NCBI GenBank assembly: GCA_002305765.1
Contig: DBQU01000038.1
Location: forward strand, 1 to 39,584
Direction of reading: 5' to 3'
Length of the DNA: 39,584 bases
From: Deltaproteobacteria bacterium UBA1386
GTDB taxonomy: Bacteria > Desulfobacterota > Syntrophorhabdia > Syntrophorhabdales > Syntrophorhabdaceae
Below, piece by piece: positions 22,557 through 29,959 of the stretch. Positions within the stretch are counted from its first letter, which is position 1, and every line of letters starts with the position of its first letter. The position numbers were made by a program, and so were the translations under genes. Under the pieces are notes generated by a model. The model saw only the letters and a program-made list of their open reading frames with translations, made no database searches and was not told the DNA's origin.

Positions 22557-23048
22557 TCACGCTTGCCGCTTCTTCAACGCCAGCGCCAGGGTTGCCACTC
22601 TCTTCCCCAGCTTGCCGGCATTCTCAACCGTCTTTTCATCGGGAGCGCCCGTACACGATACACCATAATGGCCCGTGGCATCAAGAGGGTCGCCGACGAC
22701 GATCATGCCGTAGATGAGCAGGGCCTGGATGATCGACATCATTGTGGTTTCCTTTCCTCCCGAAAGGTCCCCGGAGGTGGCAAAGGCCGCCCCCACCTTG
22801 TCGCCCATCTTCTTCCGGACGGGAACGAACGTGTCGAAGACCTCTTTCAGCTCGGCTGCCATGGAGCCGAAGTAGACCGGGGAACCGGCTATGATCCCGT
22901 CGGCGCGCAGGAAGTCCTCCTGTCCGACCTCCTTCGTGTCTTTCATAACACAGGAGGCTCCGGTGACGGACTCCACCCCTGCCGCTATGGCCTGAGCCAG
23001 CTTCTTTGTGTTTCCCGATCGCGAATGGTACAGTACAAGAATCTCCAT
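22557..23048 (-). CDS. Flavodoxin-like NAD(P)H:quinone/FMN reductase family protein
   Basis: 163 residues from ATG 23048 with a perfect AAAGGAGG; the frame upstream is not needed. FMN phosphate loop HSRSGNTKK (residues 8-16) and isoalloxazine contacts GSPVYFGSM and ATSGDLSGGKET place it in the flavodoxin/WrbA group. A cytosolic one- or two-electron carrier or quinone reductase is expected. Monocistronic by appearance. The parS site lies 2 bases past its stop codon. Confidence 0.88.
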   Translation of the reverse strand: MEILVLYHSRSGNTKKLAQAIAAGVESVTGASCVMKDTKEVGQEDFLRADGIIAGSPVYFGSMAAELKEVFDTFVPVRKKMGDKVGAAFATSGDLSGGKETTMMSIIQALLIYGMIVVGDPLDATGHYGVSCTGAPDEKTVENAGKLGKRVATLALALKKRQA

Positions 23049-23104
23049 GAAACCTCCTTTAGACGATAGTGACCGATGACCGGACTCCAATGATCAGATA
23101 GTGC

Positions 23105-23124
23105 CGGGGGTACCCGTACCCCCG
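23105..23124. terminator. GC-rich perfect hairpin
   Basis: CGGGGGTA (23105-23112) and TACCCCCG (23117-23124) are perfect inverted repeats around CCCG, in the 212-bp gap between the flavodoxin gene and the small secreted-protein gene. Neither strand has a convincing U-run after it, so termination is only possible. Imperfect ATGACC/CCAATG repeats flank the gap near 23068-23098 and 23192-23220. Confidence 0.35.
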
Positions 23125-23260
23125 TTCGGGGATAGACGAACAGGGAGGGGAAGCCGGCGGAGGGAACGGCATATCGCTTCCCGCATCCCTTTGACCATTG
23201 GAATCTGCTCGCTGGTCATTTTCTTTTTATCTCGAGGAATCCTTCCCCGTGGGCACCGTC

Positions 23261-23701
23261 TCAGGACAGGTCAAAGGCGCTCACGAGCCTTATGGTCGTG
23301 CTGTCGCCCTCCCAGATGAGCCTTTCGGCCCTGGGATCAGCCTCCGTGCCCGGCCCGAACCTTCTCACGGCTTCCTCCTTCATGAGAAGATACTGCAGAA
23401 GCGAGTCAACCTTGAGGGTAACAGCTGTCAACCTTCCGGCGACGAATCCATACTCGATCCTTGTCAGGCGGGCCTTGCCGAAGGTCAGGTCGTCCGTAAC
23501 GCGCCGATACAGGGCTGTGCCGGGGGAGTCCTTCCCCGGGCCGGCGTATTCCATCGACGTCAGGCTCTCGAGGGGTGTCCCCCAGGGGATGCCGTTGTAT
23601 CCGTCCGGCTCTCCAGGGAACGCGCCCACACTCGCGGCGGCGAGGAGCAACAACACCACTATCAGGACGCTTGCCGCCGCCGGCATAGGTCGCTTCCTCA
23701 T
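23261..23701 (-). CDS. Small secreted protein of unknown function
   Basis: 146 residues with a signal peptide (about 1-27: Arg/Lys-containing start, hydrophobic VLIVVLLLLAAASV, cleavage near VGA-F). The mature part holds a GYNGIPWGTPLESL motif seen in many uncharacterised periplasmic proteins of Desulfobacterota and related groups, then a mixed alpha/beta region (LTRIEYGFVAGRLTAVTLK). Its ATG overlaps the hpt stop by 4 bp, so it is the last gene of the UPF0173-hpt operon. No enzymatic motif. Confidence 0.8.
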   Translation of the reverse strand: MRKRPMPAAASVLIVVLLLLAAASVGAFPGEPDGYNGIPWGTPLESLTSMEYAGPGKDSPGTALYRRVTDDLTFGKARLTRIEYGFVAGRLTAVTLKVDSLLQYLLMKEEAVRRFGPGTEADPRAERLIWEGDSTTIRLVSAFDLS

Positions 23702-24222
23702 TCGTCATCCCCCTCCACGACGACACAGATGTCGGGGCAATTCCTGTATCTCTCCGCGTAGTCGATCCCGTAGCCCACAACAAAGCCGTCGTCTATGGTA
23801 AAACCGACATAATCGCCCTCGATCTCCACCTCTCGCCTGCATCTCTTGTCTATGAGCGCGCAGATCTTGAGCGACCTCGGCTTCCGGTCGCCCAGGAGAC
23901 GGCGGACGTGCGTGAGCGTAAGGCCCGAGTCTATGATGTCTTCGACGATGATGACGTTCTTGCCCTCGATGTCCTCCTCGAGGTCTTTTAGGATGTTCAC
24001 CCTGCCGTTCGTCTTCATGGCGTTGCCGTATGAGGACACGCGCATGAAGTCGACGCGCGAGGGGTTCTTTATGTAGCGGACCAGGTCCGACGTGAACATG
24101 AAGGAGCCTTTCAGCAGACACACGAAGACTATCTCCTCGCCGCTGTAATCCTTTTCTATCCGTCTTGCAAGTTCCCTGACCGTTCGCGCTATGTCTCGTT
24201 TCGAAAAAAGTGGTTTCAGCAT
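23698..24222 (-). CDS. hpt: Hypoxanthine phosphoribosyltransferase
   Basis: 174 residues from ATG 24222 (MLKPLFSKRD) with GGGAG upstream. Type I PRTase fold: PRPP loop VIIVEDIIDSGLTL, CLLKGSFMFTSDLVRYI, the flexible-loop region RVSSYGN and C-terminal DYVGFTIDDGFVVGYGIDY. It converts hypoxanthine or guanine plus PRPP to IMP or GMP. The common genomic neighbour of hpt is tilS/ftsH, which is not seen here. Instead it lies between a UPF0173 hydrolase and a secreted protein with overlapping or near-overlapping ends. Confidence 0.93.
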   Translation of the reverse strand: MLKPLFSKRDIARTVRELARRIEKDYSGEEIVFVCLLKGSFMFTSDLVRYIKNPSRVDFMRVSSYGNAMKTNGRVNILKDLEEDIEGKNVIIVEDIIDSGLTLTHVRRLLGDRKPRSLKICALIDKRCRREVEIEGDYVGFTIDDGFVVGYGIDYAERYRNCPDICVVVEGDDE

Positions 24223-24241
24223 CCAGGTCTCCCGTGTGCCG

Positions 24242-24898
24242 CTAGAGGGCATGGCGCAACACGACTATCTCCGCCTTATCGGGGAGGCCGGACTTCGAGA
24301 ATTCCACCTCCGTCACGCCCGCATCTCTAACCCCTTCCTTGCCCCGCGTGAAATCTTCCACCGGCGTTATGGGGAAGGCGCACTTGTCCGTCTTGAAGTG
24401 CATGGGTATTGTGACACGGGGTTTTAGGTCTTCCACTATCCGCGCGGCCTCCGACGCGTCTATTGTGAAGAACCCGCCCACCGGCAGCAGCAGTATGTCC
24501 ACAGCCCCCACGTCTTTCACGGCCGCCGCATCGAGTGTATGGCCGAGATCTCCCGCATGGGCGACCTTGAGGTCGTCCGCTTCCACGACGAAGACGAGGT
24601 TCTTCCCCCGCTGACTTCCCTTCGATCCGTCATGGTACGTCGGGATGGCCCGTATCTTGACCCCTTTTTCCTCATAAACCCCTGATCTATTGATGTAAGT
24701 GAACCGCCCCTTTATATCTTTGGTGTAATTGTGGTCGTCATGATCATGGCTCGAAAGCACGATGTCCGCTTCATCAGTGATCTTCCCGTAGGCCAGATCC
24801 CCCCCGAATGCGCCGGATTGGTACGGGTCGGTTATGATCCTCACGCCCTTCTCCGTCGTTATGAGAAATGCCGAATGACCGTACCATTTTATCTTCAT
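24242..24898 (-). CDS. UPF0173-type metal-dependent hydrolase
   Basis: 218 residues. Metallo-beta-lactamase fold with HxHxDH metal site H51-D-H53-D-D55-H56 (LSSHDHDDHNYT), further ligands in HAGDLGHTLD and IPMHFKTD. The N-terminus MKIKWYGHSAFLITTEKGVR is typical of this UPF0173/YtkL-like group, whose physiological substrate is unknown. ATG 24898 is preceded by AAAGGAGG, and a consensus promoter lies 23 bp further. First gene of a three-gene operon with hpt and the secreted protein. Confidence 0.92.
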   Translation of the reverse strand: MKIKWYGHSAFLITTEKGVRIITDPYQSGAFGGDLAYGKITDEADIVLSSHDHDDHNYTKDIKGRFTYINRSGVYEEKGVKIRAIPTYHDGSKGSQRGKNLVFVVEADDLKVAHAGDLGHTLDAAAVKDVGAVDILLLPVGGFFTIDASEAARIVEDLKPRVTIPMHFKTDKCAFPITPVEDFTRGKEGVRDAGVTEVEFSKSGLPDKAEIVVLRHAL

Positions 24899-24920
24899 CC
24901 CTATCCTCCTTTTTTTCCTT

Positions 24921-24949
24921 TATGTTACGACTACTTTCGCCCACTGTCA
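24921..24949 (-). promoter_or_regulatory. Consensus sigma-70 promoter for the UPF0173-hpt operon
   Basis: Minus strand TTGACA (24949-24944), 17-bp spacer, TAACAT (24926-24921), leader of about 15 nt carrying the AAAGGAGG. Confidence 0.7.
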
Positions 24950-25001
24950 AGACGCGGGGCCGTCGCTCGGCGCCCCAGGTGGCCGAACCCGTGGAAAAGT
25001 C

Positions 25002-25029
25002 TTGCAATAGTCGGGAAGAGAGGTAGAAT
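25002..25029 (+). promoter_or_regulatory. Candidate promoter for the MBL hydrolase gene
   Basis: TTGCAA (25002-25007), 16-bp spacer, TAGAAT (25024-25029). It would give a leader of about 125 nt that contains both arms of the TTTTAAG repeat. Confidence 0.45.
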
Positions 25030-25035
25030 AAAGAC

Positions 25036-25150
25036 AGTTTTAAGTTTTAAGTGTTAAGTTTTAGATTAGCGACTGTGCCCCGGACCCGTAAGGTTTTCCG
25101 CGTGTGCCTGCACCGCCTCTTGTCTTCTTTTCCTTAAAGCTTAAAACCTG
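25036..25150. repeat. Inverted TTTTAAG repeat arms in a leader region
   Basis: Left arm 25036-25064 has four (T)TTTAAG units 7 bases apart (TTTTAAG, TTTTAAG, TGTTAAG, TTTTAG). Right arm 25133-25150 (CTTAAAGCTTAAAACCTG) is its reverse complement in imperfect form. The 68 bases between are unremarkable. Same two-arm design as 15751-15827. Confidence 0.6.
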
Positions 25151-25159
25151 TTTCTGAAA

Positions 25160-25858
25160 ATGTCGTCCGGAGTTGTCACGAGACCGAAAGAGATACATAA
25201 CGGCGTTTATCTCGTCGGCGGTTCAGATATGACCGATGCAAAGGACTGCTGCGTCTACCTCCTCAACCTCGGAGAGCTGGTGCTCATCGATGCCGGGGCG
25301 GGAATCAGCGCGGGCGCCATCGTCCGCAACATCGAATCTCTCGGCTTCGACGCCGCCCTGGTCTCCACGATCGTCCTCACCCATTGCCACATCGACCATG
25401 TAGGCGGCGCGGCAGCCATCAAGGAACGGACAGGAGCTCGCATCGTCATGCACGAACTCGATGCCGTGCCTGTCGAAAACGGCGACCAGAGGATGACGGC
25501 CGCCCGCTGGTATGGGGTCAGGTTCCAGCCCCTGCCGGTGGACCTCACGTTCTCCGGCCATAGCGAAACGTTCTCTTTCGGGGGGGGCGATCTCATTCTG
25601 CTTCATACCCCCGGTCACACACCGGGCTCGCTCTCCGTCTACTGTGACACCGGCGGCAAACGCGTCCTCTTCGGGCAGGACATACACGGTCCTTTTCTTG
25701 CCGATTTCGGGGCCAACATGTCCCACTGGCAGAGGTCCATGGAAGAACTCCTGGCACTCAACGCCGACATCCTCTGCGAGGGCCACTTCGGCATCTATCA
25801 GCCGAACAAAAAGGTCCGCGCTTACATAGAACGCTATATCGATGAGTATGGAGAGTAA
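25160..25858 (+). CDS. MBL-fold metallo-hydrolase (glyoxalase II-like)
   Basis: 232 residues. The classic metal site is complete: THCHIDHVGG (His75, His77, Asp79, His80), TPGHTPGS, FGQDIHG (Asp ligand) and a C-terminal EGHFG. No signal peptide or membrane segment, so a cytosolic thiolester hydrolase or related activity is likely; the substrate is unknown. The ATG lacks a clear Shine-Dalgarno sequence. The next frame begins inside its last codons, so it may be coupled to the gamma-carbonic-anhydrase-like gene. Confidence 0.9.
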   Translation: MSSGVVTRPKEIHNGVYLVGGSDMTDAKDCCVYLLNLGELVLIDAGAGISAGAIVRNIESLGFDAALVSTIVLTHCHIDHVGGAAAIKERTGARIVMHELDAVPVENGDQRMTAARWYGVRFQPLPVDLTFSGHSETFSFGGGDLILLHTPGHTPGSLSVYCDTGGKRVLFGQDIHGPFLADFGANMSHWQRSMEELLALNADILCEGHFGIYQPNKKVRAYIERYIDEYGE

Positions 25859-26498
25859 ATACCGTCTTGGGCCTCATGTCTCCCGTTTCACGTTCAGGGC
25901 TCTGCCCCCGTTACCACGGCGGTCGCCCCGCTCCTCGACCCTCCTCCTCCGCAGAAAAGGTGAGGAAGCGACCTCCAGGCTTACGCGCAATATCTCATCA
26001 TTTCAAGGCAGTGCTCCTGTTATTCATGATACCGCTTTCATAGATGATTCGGCCCGGGTGATCGGTGATGTCCTTGTCGGGGAGGGGGTCAGCATCTGGC
26101 CGATGGCGGTCGTGAGGGCCGATGAGGCCGCGACGGTCATCGGGAAGGGATCCGCCATCCTCGATCTGTCCCTCCTGGAATCCCCGGCGGGGCTTCCGGT
26201 CGCCATCGGAGAGGGATCCATCATCAGCCACGGGGCCATCGTGCACGGGGCCAGCATCGCGTCCGGCGTCCTCGTGGGCGCCGGCGCCATGGTTCTTGAC
26301 AACGCCGTCGTTGGTGAAGGGTCCATCGTTGCCGCAGGTGCCGTCGTGACGCCCCGGACTGTCATACCCCCCAATTCGCTTGTCCTCGGTTCGCCGGGCA
26401 GGGTCGCGCGCGCGACGACGCTTGAAGAAAGGCAGGGCGTCACGAAGCAGGCCCGGGGGCTTTTCCGCAAGTCGAGGGCGTATCTGGCGGAGCCGTGA
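25848..26498 (+). CDS. Gamma-carbonic-anhydrase-like left-handed beta-helix protein, odd start and active site
   Basis: The C-terminal 168 residues form a hexapeptide-repeat left-handed beta-helix: VIGDVLVGEGVSIWPMAVVRAD, then VAIGEGSIISHGAIVHGASI and IPPNSLVLGSPGRVAR. Two zinc histidines of gamma carbonic anhydrases are present (SHGAIVHG). The expected Gln (family NIQD) is Leu here, and the third His (family VLH) is missing. Similarity begins at codon ISSFQGSAPVIHDTAF (25992), but no ATG, GTG or TTG with a ribosome-binding site lies there. The only ATGs are at 25842 and 25848, inside the preceding gene, which would add about 48 unrelated Arg/Pro-rich residues. It is either a pseudogene that lost its start or a gene with a rare start codon. 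Confidence 0.55.
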   Translation: MESKYRLGPHVSRFTFRALPPLPRRSPRSSTLLLRRKGEEATSRLTRNISSFQGSAPVIHDTAFIDDSARVIGDVLVGEGVSIWPMAVVRADEAATVIGKGSAILDLSLLESPAGLPVAIGEGSIISHGAIVHGASIASGVLVGAGAMVLDNAVVGEGSIVAAGAVVTPRTVIPPNSLVLGSPGRVARATTLEERQGVTKQARGLFRKSRAYLAEP

Positions 26499-26672
26499 GG
26501 CAGGCTCAAGGGAAAGACCGCGGGGTTGAGCGACTGTCAAGACAATTGCCGGTCAGAGCGTGTCGCTGCCATCCTCGCGCACGGAGAATGCGCTCTTTCA
26601 GCGGCAAGAGTCTTCTAGGCGGGGGCGTCTCTTTCCCGGCACACTGGCAGGGAGCGCCGCAGGGTAGGTGGA

Positions 26673-27533
26673 ATGGAATTGCAGGGTAGCAGCGATATTG
26701 TCAGGTTCCAGCGCGCTTCCGATTTCGATGGCCTGGAGTTCCTCCACGCCACCTTCGTCCAGCATTCCTTTCCCCGGCATACTCACGACACCTTCGCCAT
26801 AGGCGTCATAGAAAGCGGTGTCCAGGCGACCTATTACAAGGGTTCCACCCATATCGCCACCTGCCGCGACATCTGTCTCATCAACCCGGGCGAGGTCCAC
26901 ACGGGGTTCTCTCCCCACCCGTCGGGCTGGACGTATCGCGTCTTCTACCCCGAACCTTCACTCCTCGAGACAGTCGCCTCCCAGCTGCTCCCCCGCGAAC
27001 ACGGACTTCCGCATTTCTCCTCGCCCGTCATAAAGGATCGCCTCCTCTCCACGGCCGTTCTCTCCTTTCTCAGGGTCCTCGACCTCTCGGACGTCACGAT
27101 CGAGCGCGAGTCTCTCCTTTACGCGGTGATAGCGCAGATGATATCACGCCACGCCGACAGGAAGGGGCCGATGTCTCCGGTTCCCAGACACGCCGAAAGG
27201 CCCGTGGTCAAGACGCTCCTCGAATACCTCCACCATCATTTCACCGACAATGTCACCCTCCGCGAGCTTTCTGATGTCGCCGCTCTGAGCGAGTTCCACC
27301 TTCTCCGCCTATTCAGATCTGCCGTGGGGCTCCCTCCCCACGCCTATATCATCCAGAAACGGGTGGACCACGCCCGGCGCCTCCTCCTGACGGGCCTGCC
27401 TATCGCCCACGTTGGCATCGAGGCGGGCTTTGCCGACCAGAGCCATTTCACCCGCGCCTTCAAAAGGATCGTCGGGGTCACCCCGGGCTGCTACCGCTCC
27501 AGCAATTCCGTTCAAGACTTCTCCGACCTTTGA
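26673..27533 (+). CDS. AraC-family transcriptional regulator
   Basis: 286 residues from ATG 26673 (AGGTGG upstream). The N-terminal cupin-like effector domain (about 15-160) has HSFPRHTHDTFAIGVIESG and LINPGEVHTG. The C-terminal AraC DNA-binding domain with two helix-turn-helices spans about 185-285: TLRELSDVAALSEFHLLRLF, then HVGIEAGFADQSHFTRAF and GVTPGCYR. AraC proteins of this type are commonly found next to small transporters or acetyltransferases. Here a GNAT gene follows 75 bp later, and an MFS transporter pseudogene follows that, so the whole unit was probably a small resistance or metabolite-export operon. Confidence 0.93.
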   Translation: MELQGSSDIVRFQRASDFDGLEFLHATFVQHSFPRHTHDTFAIGVIESGVQATYYKGSTHIATCRDICLINPGEVHTGFSPHPSGWTYRVFYPEPSLLETVASQLLPREHGLPHFSSPVIKDRLLSTAVLSFLRVLDLSDVTIERESLLYAVIAQMISRHADRKGPMSPVPRHAERPVVKTLLEYLHHHFTDNVTLRELSDVAALSEFHLLRLFRSAVGLPPHAYIIQKRVDHARRLLLTGLPIAHVGIEAGFADQSHFTRAFKRIVGVTPGCYRSSNSVQDFSDL

Positions 27534-27550
27534 GCCTTACACTCTAACCA

Positions 27551-27589
27551 GGCTGCGGGAGTCCCCGCCACCCGGCGCCTCCCGCAGCC
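27551..27589 (+). promoter_or_regulatory. 11-bp perfect stem-loop between araC-type and GNAT genes
   Basis: GGCTGCGGGAG (27551-27561) pairs perfectly with CTCCCGCAGCC (27579-27589) across a 17-base loop. It sits 5 bases before the AAGGAGG of the next gene and has no U-tract, so it may modulate read-through or mRNA stability between the two genes. Confidence 0.5.
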
Positions 27590-27608
27590 GCGCCAAGGAG
27601 GAACCAGA

Positions 27609-28103
27609 ATGATAAGGATCTGCGCCGATCGCGACTTTGACTCAATCCTGGAGATCATCAATGACGGGGCCCGGGCCTACAAGGGCATCATACCGCACGA
27701 TTGCTGGCACGAACCTTACATGGCCCGCCCGGAGCTCAGCCACGAGATCGCGGACGGCGTGGTCTTCTACGGCTGCGAGGAAGAGGGCGTTCTCGTCGGC
27801 GTCATGGGCATACAGGACCGCGGCGACGTGTCTCTTATCCGCCACGCCTACGTCCGGACGGCGCGGAGAAACTGCGGCATCGGCACGAGGCTCCTCGGCT
27901 TTCTGCAATCGACCACCACCAAGCCGCTTCTCGTCGGCACATGGGCGGCTGCTGCCTGGGCGATAGCCTTCTACGAGAAGAGAGGCTACAAGGTGCTCCC
28001 CCCGCACGACAAGGATCGCCTCCTCAGGAAGTACTGGAACATACCCCGCCGCCAGGTGGACACTTCCGTCGTGCTCGCCGGCCCCGGCTGGCCACACCCG
28101 TGA
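27609..28103 (+). CDS. GNAT-family N-acetyltransferase
   Basis: 164 residues, ATG 27609 with a strong AAGGAGGAACC. GNAT fold: motif A RRNCGIGTRLLGFLQ (acetyl-CoA pyrophosphate loop, residues about 85-100), preceding strand SLIRHAYVRTA, C-terminal AWAIAFYEKRGYKVLPP. The acyl acceptor is unknown. Translationally coupled to the following MFS remnant: the GTG start of that frame overlaps this stop codon. Confidence 0.9.
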   Translation: MIRICADRDFDSILEIINDGARAYKGIIPHDCWHEPYMARPELSHEIADGVVFYGCEEEGVLVGVMGIQDRGDVSLIRHAYVRTARRNCGIGTRLLGFLQSTTTKPLLVGTWAAAAWAIAFYEKRGYKVLPPHDKDRLLRKYWNIPRRQVDTSVVLAGPGWPHP

Positions 28104-28723
28104 TCTCTCCCCGGCGGCCCCCGTTATTCTCCGGCCATTTTCTCGTTCCGGCCGGGTTCATCATCATGCTCGTCATGTAGGGCGCGCTCCATTCCTTCGG
28201 CGTCTCTCTCAAACCCCTCCCCGCGGAACCCGGCTGAACGAGAGCGTCCCCCCTTGGTTGCATATTCTTCTCTGCTTCTTCCCCGGCGGCACACTGGTGG
28301 CACCGCCGAAATGGCTGACCGACAAGCTCGGCACAAGGCCGGTCCTTATCGCCGCCACCCTCATGATGGCCGCCCGGTTCGGTCTTATCATTGCATCCCG
28401 GGATTTCCGGGTTCTCCGGTCTCAACCAGACTCTTCCGCATCACCTATGGGGAGATCCCTTGCGCGGTGCCGCTTCTTCCCGCTGAGCGGTTCGGCCTGG
28501 ATCATCACGGCGCCCTTTCGGCGTTACTACCCTCGCCAGCACCCTCGGGTACGGCATGGGGCCTCTGGCCACCCGCTTCCTTTTCCTTTTCGGTCTTTTC
28601 CGGAATTACAGCGTGGCGTGGAGGGTCTGCGTGGCCGTCTCCCTCATGGCGTTCATCCTTTCCTCATCGACAGGAAGGGTTCGCCGCAGCGATATGGGGA
28701 CGGTCCGCGAAGGAGGGCATTGA
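28100..28723 (+). pseudogene. MFS transporter pseudogene
   Basis: A GTG at 28100 overlaps the GNAT stop. Frame 1 reads FLVPAGFIIMLVM-stop-GALHSFGVSLKPL, and later AEPG-stop-TRAS; both stops (TAG, TGA) sit where family members have Trp. The similarity then continues in other frames: WLTDKLGTRPVLIAATLMMA, then GVTTLASTLGYGMGPLATRF and NYSVAWRVCVAVSLMAFILS. These are MFS signatures (the loop between TM2 and TM3, late helices). At least two nonsense changes and several frameshifts, plus shortening to about half of the usual 400 residues, make it non-functional. Confidence 0.8.
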
Positions 28724-28729
28724 CCCTGA

Positions 28730-28745
28730 TGTTTCACGTGGAACT
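28730..28745. promoter_or_regulatory. parS centromere-like ParB-binding site 2
   Basis: TGTTTCACGTGGAACT matches the parS palindrome TGTTTCACGTGGAACA at 15 of 16 positions. It is 6 bases past the MFS pseudogene and 50 bases before the 3' end of the PilZ gene, in noncoding DNA. It shares 14 consecutive bases with the site at 22540. Confidence 0.85.
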
Positions 28746-28795
28746 ACCATTTTGTTCAATGATCTCGCTGTCTTACATCATTACCGCGACTGCGG

Positions 28796-29479
28796 TCATC
28801 TTGCGGGGTGGAGCTCCTTGTAGCGCATCTCCCTCTCTACATCGCGAATCTTGCGCGCCAGGACATTCTTCAGGTAGGCCTCCATGTCCGTGAACTGCAC
28901 CGACGCCAGGGCGACGGTCTTCCGTATCCGCTCGTTCTCGGGCTCCCACACCCTGAGGACCTTCGCCTCCACCGGGTAAGCCACCTCGTCCACGTACAGG
29001 CTCAGCCTTACCGGTTCACCGATCTCAAAGGGAAAGACCTTCTCGTGGCTGAATTTGGCTCCTCCGATGGATATGTCGATGAGGTTCACACCCTTACCGT
29101 CCACGGCTATCCTGATGCCGCAGTCCGACGGCGGTTCAAGCCTGTAGAACATCCTCAGGTTGTATTCCTCGAAGTCCCCCGCCTTTCTCAGGACCAGCGC
29201 CTGGACCTTCTTGAGAGACGCTGAAAGCTCGAATTCCTTCAGGAACTCAAGGACGATCGCCGGAAAACCGAAGCGGTGGGGTTCTCCGCCCGACCTGTCG
29301 AGAAAGGTCACAAAGAGCTCCTTGCCCAGATGGGTCCTGGATACGGGAGGGTCCGTCTGGGCGACGATCATCCTGTCGCCCGCCATCTCGTGGATTATGG
29401 AATTCCCGACGTCAACGGTCTCCCTCATATGGTCTATATTGATGATAATATTGATGTTCAGGCCTGGTCTGATGTTCAT
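28796..29479 (-). CDS. YcgR-like PilZ protein
   Basis: 227 residues. The N-terminal part (about 10-100) resembles the PilZN/YcgR flagellar-brake-type beta barrel (VGNSIIHEMAGDRMIVAQTD). A PilZ domain (about 105-215) follows, with RxxxR (Arg109, Arg113 in RMFYR) and DxSxxG (Asp135, Ser137, Gly140 in IDISIGGAKFS). It should bind c-di-GMP. No flagellar genes are near. It is third in a row after glnA and the cupin on the minus strand, 33 bp after the cupin stop. The start lacks a strong Shine-Dalgarno sequence. Confidence 0.88.
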   Translation of the reverse strand: MNIRPGLNINIIINIDHMRETVDVGNSIIHEMAGDRMIVAQTDPPVSRTHLGKELFVTFLDRSGGEPHRFGFPAIVLEFLKEFELSASLKKVQALVLRKAGDFEEYNLRMFYRLEPPSDCGIRIAVDGKGVNLIDISIGGAKFSHEKVFPFEIGEPVRLSLYVDEVAYPVEAKVLRVWEPENERIRKTVALASVQFTDMEAYLKNVLARKIRDVEREMRYKELHPAR

Positions 29480-29512
29480 GTTCGCGTGTGGACAGGAAAC
29501 CGTCCTTCCTGT

Positions 29513-29881
29513 CTATTTCTCGGCCATCTGCAGGAATCTCTTAAAAGGATATGCCGCTATCACGAGGACGAAGGTCTCCTCCTCCTTCGTGTTCTCAAGG
29601 GCGTGCGGCTCACCGGCCGGAATCCAGATCGAATCCCCCTCTTTCACCTCCCGGATTTCGTCCCCGACCTTCATCTTCCCGCCGCCCCGAAAGATCATGT
29701 ATATCTCTTCGACCTCGTCGACATGCTCCTCGATGGTGTTGCCCGGGGGCAGTATGGCATACGCGAGGAACTCTATGCCTTCCAGGAACCGGCTCGTCAT
29801 TACCATCCACGCGGTCGCCCCCCAGTGCGCCCTGTATCTCGTCTCCAACACCTCAGGATCGTTGAAATTACGGACTATCAT
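29513..29881 (-). CDS. Small cupin-domain protein
   Basis: 122 residues from ATG 29881 with AAGGAGT. A single cupin barrel: motif 1 around PPGNTIEEHVDEVEEIYMIF-RGGGKM, motif 2 around IPAGEPHALEN. It retains His, Glu and His candidates for a metal site. Such small cupins bind sugars, metals or serve as isomerases or oxygenases; the role here is unknown. It follows glnA with a 78-bp gap and may be co-transcribed. Confidence 0.88.
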   Translation of the reverse strand: MIVRNFNDPEVLETRYRAHWGATAWMVMTSRFLEGIEFLAYAILPPGNTIEEHVDEVEEIYMIFRGGGKMKVGDEIREVKEGDSIWIPAGEPHALENTKEEETFVLVIAAYPFKRFLQMAEK

Positions 29882-29959
29882 CTGACTCCTTCCCCGCCTG
29901 CAGTCGTGTCGTTTTCTCCGCTCAAGACCATCGAACGGGTCAGGCGGCTGCAATCGATT

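Noticed and set aside
25886..25901. GTTTCACGT half-site near the MBL gene end
   Set aside because: The right half does not continue the palindrome, so it is not a parS site.
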